A stretch of DNA of 28,147 nt from Rhodoferax sp. (GCA_028711355.1 JAQTSL010000005.1:1-28147); one strand, 5' to 3'; positions 15,247 to 22,638 are shown, counted from the first letter of the stretch. The notes: generated by a model not told the origin, from the sequence alone. Translations and numbers: made by a program.

Positions 15247-15336
15247 GGAAGCGTGGCAGAGTGGTCGATTGCACCGGTCTTGAAAACCGGCAACGTTTTA
15301 CGACGTTCGTGAGTTCGAACCTCACCGCTTCCGCCA
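15247..15336 (+). tRNA. tRNA-Ser (anticodon UGA)
   Basis: The 90-nt gene encodes CCA. Acceptor stem GGAAGCG (15247-15253) pairs with CGCTTCC (15326-15332). The anticodon stem-loop CCGGT-CTTGAAA-ACCGG gives UGA, reading UCA codons. A long variable arm typical of serine tRNA precedes the T arm GTGAGTTCGAACCTCAC. A TAAAAT box at 15230-15235 would start transcription about 5 nt before the mature end. marC ends convergently 16 nt downstream. Confidence 0.96.
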
Positions 15337-15352
15337 ATGTGGTTATCACGAG

Positions 15353-15973
15353 CTAACGGCCCAGCACCGGAAACAGTTTGACCAGGCCGTCGGACATCAC
15401 TTCGACTGACAGCGCTGCCAATATCAACCCCATCAACCGCGTCATGACGTTAATGCCGGTTTTGCCCAGGCTGCGGGCAATTGGCTCGGCCAGCGAAAAG
15501 CAAATTGCCGTGGCCAGTGCCACCACCACGCCATAGCCCACCAGCGTGCTCAACTGCCAGAAGTTCTTGGCTTTTTCGGCGTAAATGACCACCGTTGACA
15601 TGGTCGCCGGGCCGGTCAGCAGCGGGATGGTCAGCGGCACCACCGCAATGCTGGCGCGCGCAGCGGCGTCGTGCATTTCTTCTGCGTTCGACCTGGCTTC
15701 AGCCGGTTGCGCGTTCAACATAGCTAGCGCCGAGGTCAGCAGCAGCATCCCGCCGCCGACCTGAAAGCTGGCCAGCGAGATGCCGAAAAATTGAAGAATG
15801 TGCAGACCAATCAGGGCACAGGTGGCGATCACGACAAAGGTGCTGAACGACGCGATCCAGATCGTGCGGCGCCGTTGTCCGGCAGAAAAGTCTTGCGTGT
15901 AGTGGATGAAAAACGGCACGATGGCGAGCGGGTTGACGATTGCCAACAAGGTGATCAGTGGTTTGAAATCCAT
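15353..15973 (-). CDS. MarC-family (UPF0056) inner-membrane protein
   Basis: The 206-residue product has about six hydrophobic helices. It starts MDFKPLITLLAIVNPLAIVPFFIHYT, a hallmark of the MarC/UPF0056 family, and has the central PLTIPLLTGPATMSTVVIYA segment and a GINVMTRLMGLILAALSVE block. These proteins are integral membrane proteins of unproven function; the early link to multiple antibiotic resistance has not held up. The start codon and presumed ribosome-binding region coincide with a TAGC-type repeat (15971-16014), and REP array C lies further upstream. It is separated from corA by these repeats, so whether they share a transcript is unclear. Confidence 0.88.
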   Translation of the reverse strand: MDFKPLITLLAIVNPLAIVPFFIHYTQDFSAGQRRRTIWIASFSTFVVIATCALIGLHILQFFGISLASFQVGGGMLLLTSALAMLNAQPAEARSNAEEMHDAAARASIAVVPLTIPLLTGPATMSTVVIYAEKAKNFWQLSTLVGYGVVVALATAICFSLAEPIARSLGKTGINVMTRLMGLILAALSVEVMSDGLVKLFPVLGR

Positions 15974-16014
15974 AGCAACTTGCGCTCATTTTGATTGGGT
16001 TAGAGGCTAATTAG
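15971..16014 (+). repeat. TAGC-type short palindromic element at the marC start
   Basis: CATAGCAACTTGCGCTCATT and then TTAGAGGCTAATTAG match the order of the family (ATAGCTGCTTGCGCTTATT...TAGAGGCCAATT). The first three bases are the marC start codon on the minus strand, so the element forms the translation initiation region of that gene. Confidence 0.6.
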
Positions 16015-16015
16015 T

Positions 16016-16093
16016 CAGTTCGGGGCAGAGCTAAAGATCTGTCCCGCAAGGTTTTAATCAGTTGGGGACAGAGCTAAAGATCTGTCCCGCAAG
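16016..16093 (+). repeat. REP-like hairpin array C (two tandem copies, 43-bp period)
   Basis: Hairpins at 16022-16045 and 16065-16088 have arms GGGACAGA/TCTGTCCC (one G-T pair in the first copy) around GCTAAAGA. Each is preceded by CAGTT and followed by CGCAAG. The design resembles arrays A and B, but the sequence is different, so it is a separate REP family. It lies between corA and marC. Confidence 0.8.
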
Positions 16094-16108
16094 TTTCAGA
16101 ATATAAAT

Positions 16109-17248
16109 TCACCGCGCGGTTCGTTCCAGATAGCGCTTGCGCCAGAAAAACAGTACCAGGCCGGTGGCGATCAGCGCCATCGCGCTCATGGCCAGCCAGA
16201 AGCCGTTGGAGCGATGCAGTAGCGGGATGAACTCGAAGTTCATGCCAAAAATACCGGCGATCAGGTTCAACGGCAAAAACACCGCCGTCAGCACCGTGAG
16301 CGTGCGCATGATTTCGTTGGTGCGATGGCTTTGTGCATTGAAGTGAATTTGCACCGCGGTTTCGGCACTCTGCTCCAACTGGCGCACGTGATGCACCACG
16401 CGCTCAATATGTTCCAGCACGTCGCGGCTGCGCACGTGCAGCAGGTCGCGCTCGTGCTGGCTGCTTTGCGGGTCGCTGTCGGGCCAGCCCTTTAGCGCCT
16501 CGATCCAGTCCTGGATGGCGCTGCGCTGGTCCTCGCACACCTCGTCAATCTGGTGCAGTGACTGGCGCGCTGCCAGCATCATGTTCCAGTTGGCAAAGCG
16601 GGTTTTTGGGTTGAGCAGTTCGGCCTGCCAATGGTCCAACTGGTGGCTGAGCTCGCGGCGCAGCGCCAAAAAGCCATCAACCATGTGGTTGACCAGCCGC
16701 AGCATCAGATCGGCCGGGCTGCTGGGTACGCCGCGCGCACCGGTGGAGCGTGCGTCGGGCACAGCGGAGGCATCGGCGCTTGGGGCCGGGTTGCCCGATG
16801 CCAGCAGGCGCTGTGCGTAGCTGTCACGCAGCGCGCAGTCTTGCGGGTGCACCGTGAGCAGCAGGCGGTCCAGCACGACAAATCCGACCGGGCTGGTGTC
16901 AATGTGGTGCAGCACCGGCGGCCCGCCACGATGCGTCGTGCGATTGGCGGGTGGCACCTCTGAACCGCTGGTGGCGGTGGTCAGTCGATGGAACACCAGC
17001 AGGTCGTAGAGCGAGGTGAAGTCGTAGCGCGAGGGCAGGTGTGCGTTGAGCAAATCCGACACGTGCAAGTCAACCAGTTGCAGCGCGCACAAGCGTTGCA
17101 GCGTCGCTTGCAGCACGGCTTGGTGCTGTTCAAACTCAGCGCGGGGGCAGCTCAGCCAGAGGTATCCGCTGGCGGGAAGACGTAGCTGCGCCCATGGTTG
17201 CGCGCTCAGTTCGGTGACTTGGCTGCCGTTAATGTGGAAAAAACGCAT
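16109..17248 (-). CDS. corA: CorA-family magnesium/divalent cation transporter
   Basis: The 379-residue product has a long cytoplasmic N-terminal domain rich in helix-forming segments and two C-terminal membrane helices. The first ends in the selectivity signature IFGMNFE, so the GMN motif is intact. The second helix (FWLAMSAMALIATGLVLFFW) ends in a basic KRYLER tail. CorA proteins form pentameric channels for Mg2+ (and Co2+/Ni2+); the ZntB subgroup handles zinc, and the two are hard to separate here. The start at 17248 lies 55 nt after hemB on the same strand, with a short palindromic element in between. This leaves open whether hemB and corA are one operon. Confidence 0.88.
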   Translation of the reverse strand: MRFFHINGSQVTELSAQPWAQLRLPASGYLWLSCPRAEFEQHQAVLQATLQRLCALQLVDLHVSDLLNAHLPSRYDFTSLYDLLVFHRLTTATSGSEVPPANRTTHRGGPPVLHHIDTSPVGFVVLDRLLLTVHPQDCALRDSYAQRLLASGNPAPSADASAVPDARSTGARGVPSSPADLMLRLVNHMVDGFLALRRELSHQLDHWQAELLNPKTRFANWNMMLAARQSLHQIDEVCEDQRSAIQDWIEALKGWPDSDPQSSQHERDLLHVRSRDVLEHIERVVHHVRQLEQSAETAVQIHFNAQSHRTNEIMRTLTVLTAVFLPLNLIAGIFGMNFEFIPLLHRSNGFWLAMSAMALIATGLVLFFWRKRYLERTAR

Positions 17249-17252
17249 CTGC

Positions 17253-17320
17253 CAAATTTTGTATAAAAAGTGCTTCTAGCCCTTGTTCAGTATGTGCTAG
17301 CAGCTATTTAGTTTGAAGCA
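17253..17320 (-). repeat. TAGC-type short palindromic element at the hemB end
   Basis: Read on the minus strand, the element runs CTTCAAACTAAATAGCTGC, TAGCACATACTGAACAAGGGC, TAGAAGCACTTTTT. The TAG of the element is the stop codon of hemB and the copy fills the hemB-corA gap. It is one of the most complete copies in the window. Confidence 0.7.
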
Positions 17321-18320
17321 ATCTGGCGGCATCACGCGAGAAGTAAGTCAGAATACCGTCGGCCCCGGCACGCTTGAACGCCAGCAGACTCTCCAGCATG
17401 ACGGCATCGTGGTCAAGCCAGCCGTTTTGCGCGGCAGCTTTGAGCATGGCGTATTCGCCCGACACTTGATAGACAAACGTGGGTACGCGGAACTCGTCCT
17501 TGACGCGGCGCACAATGTCCAGGTACGGCATACCGGGCTTGACCATCACCATGTCGGCGCCTTCGGCAATGTCCAGCGCCACTTCGCGCAGCGCCTCGTT
17601 GCTGTTGCCAGGGTCCATCTGATAAACTTTTTTGTTGCTTTTGCCCAGGTTGCCCGATGAACCCACGGCCTCTCGGAACGGGCCGTAAAACGCGCTGGCG
17701 TACTTGGCGCTGTAGGCCATGATGCGGGTGTGGACAAAGTGCTGCGCTTCCAGCGCGTTGCGGACCGCACCGATGCGCCCGTCCATCATGTCGCTGGGGG
17801 CGACGATGTCGGCACCGGCGCCGGCTTGGGTGAGCGCCTGCTTGACCAGCACCTCGACCGTGGCGTCGTTCATGATGTAGCCGTCTTCTTCGGGGCGCGG
17901 GTCGGGTAGGCCGTCTTGGCCGTGGCTGGTAAAGGGGTCCAGCGCCACGTCGCACATCACGCCCAACTCAGGAAATTCTTTTTTGAGCGCCTGCACCACG
18001 CGCGGCACCAGGCCGTCCGGGTTGGTGGCCTCGCGGCCGTCGGGAGTTTTGAGAGATTGGTCGATCACCGGGAACAGCGCCATAACTGGGATGCCCAGCT
18101 TGACGCAATCTTCCGCCACCGGTAGCAGCAAGTCCAGGCTCAGGCGCTCTACGCCCGGCATCGAGGCCACGGCTTGGCGCTGTTGTTTGCCGTCAACAAC
18201 AAATACCGGGTAAATCAGGTCGTGCGCAGTTAAGGTGCTTTCCCGCACCAGGTTGCGGGTAAATGCGTCCCGGCGCAGGCGGCGTGGACGACCTTGGGGG
18301 AAGGGGGCGTAAGGGGTCAT
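17304..18320 (-). CDS. hemB: Delta-aminolevulinic acid dehydratase (porphobilinogen synthase)
   Basis: HemB condenses two 5-aminolevulinate molecules to porphobilinogen in haem and tetrapyrrole synthesis. The 338-residue product has the Schiff-base lysines in YSAKYASAFYG (Lys206) and MVKPGMPYLD (Lys261). The metal region reads CDVALDPFTSHGQDG, with aspartates where zinc-type enzymes have the cysteine triad, so it belongs to the magnesium-dependent class like the Pseudomonas enzyme. AAAGGA precedes the ATG by 8 nt. The gene diverges from the structured transcript at 18412-18511. Its stop codon falls in a short repeat element. Confidence 0.96.
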   Translation of the reverse strand: MTPYAPFPQGRPRRLRRDAFTRNLVRESTLTAHDLIYPVFVVDGKQQRQAVASMPGVERLSLDLLLPVAEDCVKLGIPVMALFPVIDQSLKTPDGREATNPDGLVPRVVQALKKEFPELGVMCDVALDPFTSHGQDGLPDPRPEEDGYIMNDATVEVLVKQALTQAGAGADIVAPSDMMDGRIGAVRNALEAQHFVHTRIMAYSAKYASAFYGPFREAVGSSGNLGKSNKKVYQMDPGNSNEALREVALDIAEGADMVMVKPGMPYLDIVRRVKDEFRVPTFVYQVSGEYAMLKAAAQNGWLDHDAVMLESLLAFKRAGADGILTYFSRDAARLLQTK

Positions 18321-18376
18321 GTGAGGGTTCCTTTGCTGAAAATGGGGTGATTTTGGTAACTATTTTGCAAACTAAG

Positions 18377-18405
18377 TTGAAACAGACGGTATTTTTTGTT
18401 AAATT
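18377..18405 (+). promoter_or_regulatory. Strong predicted promoter of the structured leader/small RNA
   Basis: TTGAAA (18377-18382), a 17-bp spacer and TAAATT (18400-18405) fit sigma-70 promoters well. Transcription would begin near 18412-18413, at the first base pair of a hairpin. It faces away from hemB. Confidence 0.65.
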
Positions 18406-18411
18406 ACGCCC

Positions 18412-18511
18412 TGAGCAGTTTACTGCTCCCCGCTTTTCCTCCCTGAGCGGGGCCTTGATGTGTGACAGCAAATAGGCTTACCACCCCAGCCTTCGGGCTG
18501 GGGTTTTTTTT
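18412..18511 (+). ncRNA. Candidate small RNA or attenuated leader ahead of the VanZ gene
   Basis: The roughly 100-nt transcript would fold into three hairpins. The first is GAGCAG-TTTA-CTGCTC (18413-18428). The second is CCCGC/GCGGG (18429-18451) with a 13-nt loop exposing CCTCCC (18438-18443). The third is the terminator at 18484-18511. An exposed CCUCCC loop could pair with Shine-Dalgarno sequences, as in the alphaproteobacterial CcsR/cuckoo-type RNAs; that comparison is an inference from the motif only. Since the terminator lies 35 nt before the VanZ start, the RNA could instead be a premature-termination leader. Confidence 0.6.
18484..18511 (+). terminator. Rho-independent terminator with TTCG tetraloop
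   Basis: A perfect 8-bp stem CCCCAGCC/GGCTGGGG closes a TTCG loop and is followed by eight T. This is the strongest intrinsic terminator in the window, and no protein gene ends just upstream on this strand. Confidence 0.9.
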
Positions 18512-18545
18512 GTGCGCTTGGCTCGGGCGCACTTTTGACGGGCAG

Positions 18546-19646
18546 ATGCAGACACACAAAACCGCAGCCTGGCCGTTGGCGCAGGTCTATTTGGGCTTGA
18601 TTGTCTATGCCAGCTTGTACCCTTTTGGTCCCTGGCGCGACCAGGGCGTGGCCGTCTGGTCTTTCCTGACAGTGCCATGGCCCAAGTACTGGACCGGTTT
18701 TGACGTGGTCTCCAACGTACTGGGTTACGTTCCCATGGGGTTTTTGCTGGCCTTGAGCGCCTTGCGCACCGGGCGCGGGCGCCGGGTATTTTTGCTTGCC
18801 TTGTTGCCTGCCTCGCTGCTGTCCCTGGGGCTGGAGTCTTGCCAAGTGTTTCTGACCAACCGGGTCGCCTCGAATCTTGACCTTGTTCTGAATATTGTCG
18901 GCGCGTCACTCGGGTGTCTTTTCGCCTGGAGCCTTGAAAAGCTGGGTTGGTTGCAACGCTGGGAGCGGTTTCGGGCCGACTGGTTTGTGGAAGATGCTCG
19001 TGGTGCCTTGGTACTGCTGGCACTGTGGCCGGCGGCGTTGCTGTTCCCAACCACCGTTCCTTTTGGGTTGGGGCAAGTGCTGGAGCGGCTTGAGTTAGCC
19101 TTGGCTGAACTGCTGCAAGACAGTCCTTTTCTGGATTGGCTGCCGCTGCGTGATGTGGAGTTGCAGCCGCTGCTGCCGTTGGCGCTAGCGATGTGCGTGG
19201 TGTTTGGGCTGTTGATTCCGGGCTTGCTTGGCTACGGTGTGATCCAACAAACTGGCAAAAGGCTGTGGTTTGTGGTCTGGTTGCTGGCTATTGGAGCCAG
19301 CACCGTCACGCTGAGCGCTGCCTTGAGCTTTGGGCCAGAGCACGCGTGGTCTTGGCTGAATGGACCGATGCAAAAATTGCTGCTAACGGCCGGGGTGTTG
19401 CTGTTTGCGCTGGTCGGACTGGCCCCGCGCGCGGCAGCGGCGTTGGCGGTGCTGGCGCTTGGAATCTATTTGAGCCTGATCAATCAGTCAGGCAGTGGCC
19501 CCTATTTTGACCAAACCCTGTTTCTGTGGGAACAGGGGCGATTCATCCGCTTTCACGGGGTGGCGCAGTGGCTGGGGTGGCTTTGGCCGTTCGCCTGCCT
19601 GGCGTATTTGCTGGGCCGTGTCGGCGGTCGAGGTAGGCCGAACTAA
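18546..19646 (+). CDS. VanZ-family membrane protein
   Basis: The 366-residue product begins with a VanZ-like domain of four hydrophobic helices: VYLGLIVYASLYPFGPWRD, then FDVVSNVLGYVPMGFLLAL and ESCQVFLTNRVASNLDLVLN. That pattern is characteristic of VanZ homologues. The C-terminal half adds several more membrane helices and no recognised domain. VanZ homologues are linked to teicoplanin resistance in enterococci, but most proteobacterial members have no assigned function. ATG 18546 is chosen because the longer frame (from 18462) would translate the terminator stem. The [2Fe-2S] ferredoxin gene starts 9 nt after the stop, so they are probably co-transcribed. Confidence 0.8.
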   Translation: MQTHKTAAWPLAQVYLGLIVYASLYPFGPWRDQGVAVWSFLTVPWPKYWTGFDVVSNVLGYVPMGFLLALSALRTGRGRRVFLLALLPASLLSLGLESCQVFLTNRVASNLDLVLNIVGASLGCLFAWSLEKLGWLQRWERFRADWFVEDARGALVLLALWPAALLFPTTVPFGLGQVLERLELALAELLQDSPFLDWLPLRDVELQPLLPLALAMCVVFGLLIPGLLGYGVIQQTGKRLWFVVWLLAIGASTVTLSAALSFGPEHAWSWLNGPMQKLLLTAGVLLFALVGLAPRAAAALAVLALGIYLSLINQSGSGPYFDQTLFLWEQGRFIRFHGVAQWLGWLWPFACLAYLLGRVGGRGRPN

Positions 19647-19655
19647 AATCGTGGC

Positions 19656-20000
19656 ATGACAAATGCATCCACAGACGGTTACTATCGGCGGCACATTTTC
19701 TTTTGCCTGAATGAGCGCAAGAATGGCGAAGCTTGCTGCGCGCAGCACGACGCCCAGGCGGCTTTTGAGCACTGCAAGGCGCAGGTCAAGGCCGCCGGGC
19801 TGGCCGGGCCGGGCCAGGTGCGCGTCAACAAGGCCGGTTGTCTGGACCGTTGCGCAGCGGGCCCGGTGGCGGTGGTTTACCCGGAGGGTGTTTGGTACTC
19901 CTATGTGGATACCAGCGACATCGATGAGATTGTTGAATCGCACCTCAAAAACGGTCAAGTGGTGCAGCGCCTGCTGACGCCAGCGGAGCTGGGTCGCTGA
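19656..20000 (+). CDS. Thioredoxin-like [2Fe-2S] ferredoxin
   Basis: The 114-residue product has the cysteine pattern of thioredoxin-fold [2Fe-2S] ferredoxins. Cys17 lies in IFFCLNER, Cys27/Cys28 in GEACC, and Cys62 and Cys66 in GCLDRCAAGP, followed by VAVVYPEGVWYSYV. Such proteins carry one electron in the cytosol and also occur as the NuoE-like fold of complex I. The partner is not evident. The gene is 9 nt downstream of the VanZ-family gene, a pairing with no obvious shared function. Confidence 0.88.
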   Translation: MTNASTDGYYRRHIFFCLNERKNGEACCAQHDAQAAFEHCKAQVKAAGLAGPGQVRVNKAGCLDRCAAGPVAVVYPEGVWYSYVDTSDIDEIVESHLKNGQVVQRLLTPAELGR

Positions 20001-20046
20001 TCTATTTATCGTAGATTCTTTGCTCTATCCCCAATACTGTTCACTT

Positions 20047-20118
20047 TGTCATGCCGGATTCGATCCGGCATCCATGCGCGCTTGGGACACTGGATTGCGG
20101 ATCAAGCCCGCAATGACA
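20047..20118. repeat. Dispersed double-palindrome repeat, copy 3 (inverted)
   Basis: This copy begins TGTCATGCCGGATTCGATCC and ends GCGGATCAAGCCCGCAATGACA-like, the reverse order of copies 1 and 2. It occupies the centre of the 196-nt gap between the ferredoxin and carboxypeptidase genes. The remainder of that gap shows no clear promoter. Confidence 0.8.
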
Positions 20119-20196
20119 CAGTGTTGGCTCTAGCCATGGCCCTCGCAAAAGCGAAGTGCTATTTTTTTGTCTTTTTCGACTCGCGGGGTTTCTTCT

Positions 20197-21342
20197 ATGA
20201 AAAAACTGTTGTTTGTATTGACCACTTGCTGGTCTTTGCTTGCCACCGCGCAAGTGCCGCAGCCGCCTGAAATTGCGGCTCGTTCTTACCTGTTGCTGGA
20301 TGTGACGGCCAACCAGATATTGGCTGCCAAAGACATCGACACGCCGGTCGAGCCGGCTTCATTGACCAAACTGATGACGGCGTATCTGGTGTTTGACGCC
20401 CTGCGCACCCAAAAAATCAGCCTGCAACAAACCTTGCCGGTAAGTGAGCGGGCCTGGAAGATGCCGGGCTCACGGATGTTCATCGACCCCAAAATGCAGG
20501 TTCCGGTAGAAGATTTGATCAAAGGGATGATCGTTCAAAGTGGCAACGACGCCACGATGGCGCTGGCCGAGGGCGTGGCTGGCAGTGCTGAGCGTTTTGT
20601 GCAACTTATGAACGACCAGGCAAGGGTGCTTGGGATGAAGGCGACGGGCTACAAAAATCCTGAGGGGCTGACCGAACCTGGCCATAGCACGACCGCACGT
20701 GACCTGAGCGTGCTGGCGACGCGCCTGATGCGTGATTTTCCAAAGGAAGTGGCTTATTACGCTATTAAAAAGTACCGCTATCCGGACACTCCGGCGGCCA
20801 ATGACAACAACCGCAATCTGTTGTTGTTTCGTGACCCGAGTGTGGATGGCCTGAAAACCGGTCATACCGACGCCGCTGGTTACTGCCTGATCGCCACCGC
20901 CCGGCGTGACGTTGCCGGTGTCGGTAGTCGTCGCCTGCTGTCGGTGGTGCTGGGGGCTGCCAGCGAAAATGGCCGCGCCAATGAGTCGCAAAAGCTGTTG
21001 AACTGGGGTTATACCGCTTTTGATGCGGTCAAGCTGTTTGAGGTCAATCAAGCGGTGCTGACCGTGCCGGTCTGGAAAGGCAAGCAGTCCACTGTGGCGT
21101 TGGGCCAGTCGCAAGCGATTGTGGTGGCGGTTCCGGCAGGAACAGTGGGCAAATTGACGACCGATGTGGTGCGTCCGGACCCGCTGGTGGCACCCTTGCG
21201 CAAGGGGCAGCAAATTGCAACGCTGCGCGTCAAAAACTCAAATCAAACGGTAGCTGAGGTCCCCCTTCAGGTGCTACAGGACGTTGAACAAGCCGGGTTG
21301 TTGGGGCGCGCCTGGGACGTTTTGCGGTTGTGGATCAAATAA
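20197..21342 (+). CDS. dacC: D-alanyl-D-alanine carboxypeptidase (PBP5/6 type)
   Basis: This is a low-molecular-weight penicillin-binding protein that trims the terminal D-Ala of peptidoglycan stem peptides in the periplasm. The 381-residue product has a signal peptide (MKKLLFVLTTCWSLLATAQ) and the nucleophile motif SLTK at 55-58. It also has SGN at 115-117 and KTG at 220-222, then a PBP5 C-terminal beta domain and an amphipathic membrane anchor (LGRAWDVLRLWIK). ATG 20197 places the signal peptide correctly; the longer frame from 20167 does not. A dacA/dacC distinction cannot be made from sequence. Two hairpins after the stop probably end the transcript. Confidence 0.94.
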   Translation: MKKLLFVLTTCWSLLATAQVPQPPEIAARSYLLLDVTANQILAAKDIDTPVEPASLTKLMTAYLVFDALRTQKISLQQTLPVSERAWKMPGSRMFIDPKMQVPVEDLIKGMIVQSGNDATMALAEGVAGSAERFVQLMNDQARVLGMKATGYKNPEGLTEPGHSTTARDLSVLATRLMRDFPKEVAYYAIKKYRYPDTPAANDNNRNLLLFRDPSVDGLKTGHTDAAGYCLIATARRDVAGVGSRRLLSVVLGAASENGRANESQKLLNWGYTAFDAVKLFEVNQAVLTVPVWKGKQSTVALGQSQAIVVAVPAGTVGKLTTDVVRPDPLVAPLRKGQQIATLRVKNSNQTVAEVPLQVLQDVEQAGLLGRAWDVLRLWIK

Positions 21343-21382
21343 GCTTTGTTTCTTGTGAGTGGCTTTGTCGCCATGTCAGCTT

Positions 21383-21427
21383 AGGGGTGAACAAATTCAT
21401 CCCTTAGGGCTTGCACCGCCCTAATTT
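21383..21427 (+). terminator. Tandem hairpins after the carboxypeptidase gene
   Basis: AGGGGTGAA-CAAA-TTCATCCCT (21383-21404) is followed by TTAGGGC/GCCCTAA (21404-21424) with three T after it. The position, 40-85 nt past the dacC stop, suggests a terminator, though the T-run is short. The rest of the 21428-21589 gap contains only a weak ATTGGCA...TGCCAAT dyad. Confidence 0.5.
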
Positions 21428-21589
21428 AGCAATGGCACGCCATGACTCGGCTGGTCGATTTGTTTGCCACCGCACAGACCATTGGCATCGCCTTGCGTAA
21501 CGTGCGCTGGTGTTGCCAATGGCACGCGACCGCCTGCTCTGAGGCGCAAGCCTCGGATTTTCAATCATTGTTTCTCAAATGGAATTCTT

Positions 21590-21808
21590 GTGGAAACATC
21601 TTTCAATTTCAGAATATCTCTCATCGTTGCTGTCTTGTTGTCATTCTCAGTGGCACACGCCGCCATCCTCACCAGGGACGAATACAAGGCCGACAAGACG
21701 CGCATCAGCGCCGACGACAAAGTTGACAAAAAGGCTTGCGATGCCCTGGCCGGCGATGTGAAGAGTAATTGCGTGGCAACCGCCACAACGCAGTTTGGCA
21801 AGAATTAA
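21590..21808 (+). CDS. Small secreted protein of unknown function
   Basis: Starting at GTG 21590 with GGAA 7 nt upstream, the product is 72 residues. A hydrophobic signal peptide (ISLIVAVLLSFSVAHAA) would leave a mature part of about 50 residues that is highly charged: LTRDEYKADKTRISADDKVD, KKACDALAGDVKSNCVATAT, ending FGKN. The pattern of alternating Asp/Lys with two cysteines about 13 residues apart resembles longer small periplasmic proteins of Comamonadaceae that carry EYKA-ADYKADKAACD-type repeats. This copy seems to contain one repeat only. The resemblance is from memory of the family and should be treated as tentative. Another start further upstream (21464) is possible but lacks a signal peptide at its N-terminus. 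Confidence 0.6.
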   Translation: METSFNFRISLIVAVLLSFSVAHAAILTRDEYKADKTRISADDKVDKKACDALAGDVKSNCVATATTQFGKN

Positions 21809-21847
21809 AGCCGGCGACGCGACAGCCAAGCAGCGCCCTCCTTGACG

Positions 21848-21868
21848 CTATCCGCAAACCTTGGATAG
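21848..21868. promoter_or_regulatory. Inverted repeat upstream of the peroxiredoxin gene
   Basis: CTATCC (21848-21853) and GGATAG (21863-21868) form a perfect dyad with a 9-nt centre, 26 nt before the start codon. A redox-responsive operator is possible, but the CTAT-to-ATAG spacing (13) does not fit the OxyR pattern (7). Confidence 0.35.
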
Positions 21869-21893
21869 TCTCATTCAATCAAGAAAGCAAGCC

Positions 21894-22628
21894 ATGTTGA
21901 AATCACGCGAAGGTCAAAGAGTCCCCAATGTCACGTTCCCGATTCGGGTCGATGGGGATTGGCAGAAAGTCAGCAGCGAGACCGTGTTTAAAGGCAAAAC
22001 GGTGGTGCTGTTTGCCTTGCCCGGTGCCTTCACGCCAACCTGCTCCAGTCGGCATCTCCCGCGTTTCAACGAACTGGCGGGAACGCTCAAGGCGAACGGG
22101 GTTGACAGCGTGGTTTGTCTGGCCGTCAACGATCCCTTTGTCATGGAAACCTGGGCGACCGAGCAGCACGCCCAAAGCATCGACTTCCTGCCCGACGGCA
22201 ACGCTGAATTCAGCGCCGGCATGGGTCTGCTGGTGGACCAGTCAGAGATCGGCATGGGCAAGCGCAGTTGGCGCTACTCCATGCTAGTCAAAGATGGGCT
22301 GATTGAAAAGATGTTCATCGAACCCGAAGAGCCGGGCGACCCATTCAAGGTGTCCGACGCCGACACCATGCTGCACTACATCAACTCCAAGGCCAGCCCC
22401 CCGCCGCGCATCACTTTCTTTGGCAAACCCGGCTGTGCACACTGTGCGCGCGCCCGCAAGATGCTCGGCGACAAGGGCCTGCGTTTTGAAGAAATCGAAT
22501 TGGGCAGCCACGGCATCAGCTATAGCTCGCTGCAAGCGGTGAGTGGACGCGGCACCACCCCCCAGGTCTATATTGATGGTCAACACATCGGCGGCGCTGA
22601 CGAACTGGCAATTTGGCTGGCCAAATGA
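21894..22628 (+). CDS. Hybrid peroxiredoxin-glutaredoxin (Prx5-Grx fusion)
   Basis: The 244-residue product joins a Prx5-type peroxiredoxin (about residues 1-165, peroxidatic Cys50 in PGAFTPTCSSRHLP) to a glutaredoxin (about 170-244, CAHC at 181-184, then TPQVYIDGQHIGG). Hybrid Prx5 enzymes are known to reduce H2O2 and organic peroxides using glutathione, with the Grx domain recycling the Prx cysteine. ATG 21894 is chosen over a TTG at 21861. The disulfide reductase gene starts 10 nt after the stop, so they are co-transcribed and may form one peroxide-detoxification chain. This resembles the GarB/GarA pairing of purple sulfur bacteria. Confidence 0.93.
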   Translation: MLKSREGQRVPNVTFPIRVDGDWQKVSSETVFKGKTVVLFALPGAFTPTCSSRHLPRFNELAGTLKANGVDSVVCLAVNDPFVMETWATEQHAQSIDFLPDGNAEFSAGMGLLVDQSEIGMGKRSWRYSMLVKDGLIEKMFIEPEEPGDPFKVSDADTMLHYINSKASPPPRITFFGKPGCAHCARARKMLGDKGLRFEEIELGSHGISYSSLQAVSGRGTTPQVYIDGQHIGGADELAIWLAK

Positions 22629-22638
22629 GCGCACACCC

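Noticed and set aside
15718..15740. TAGC-type element within marC
   Set aside because: ATAGCTAGCGCC matches only at one end and the protein here aligns with ordinary MarC sequence.
21240..21285. Another TAGC-type element at the 3' end of dacC
   Set aside because: Only GGTAGCT and GTGCTAC resemble the family, and the encoded peptide is normal for PBP5 proteins at this place.
21848..21868. OxyR site upstream of the peroxiredoxin
   Set aside because: CTAT and ATAG are 13 nt apart rather than 7 and the outer half-sites are missing, so only an unspecified dyad is reported.
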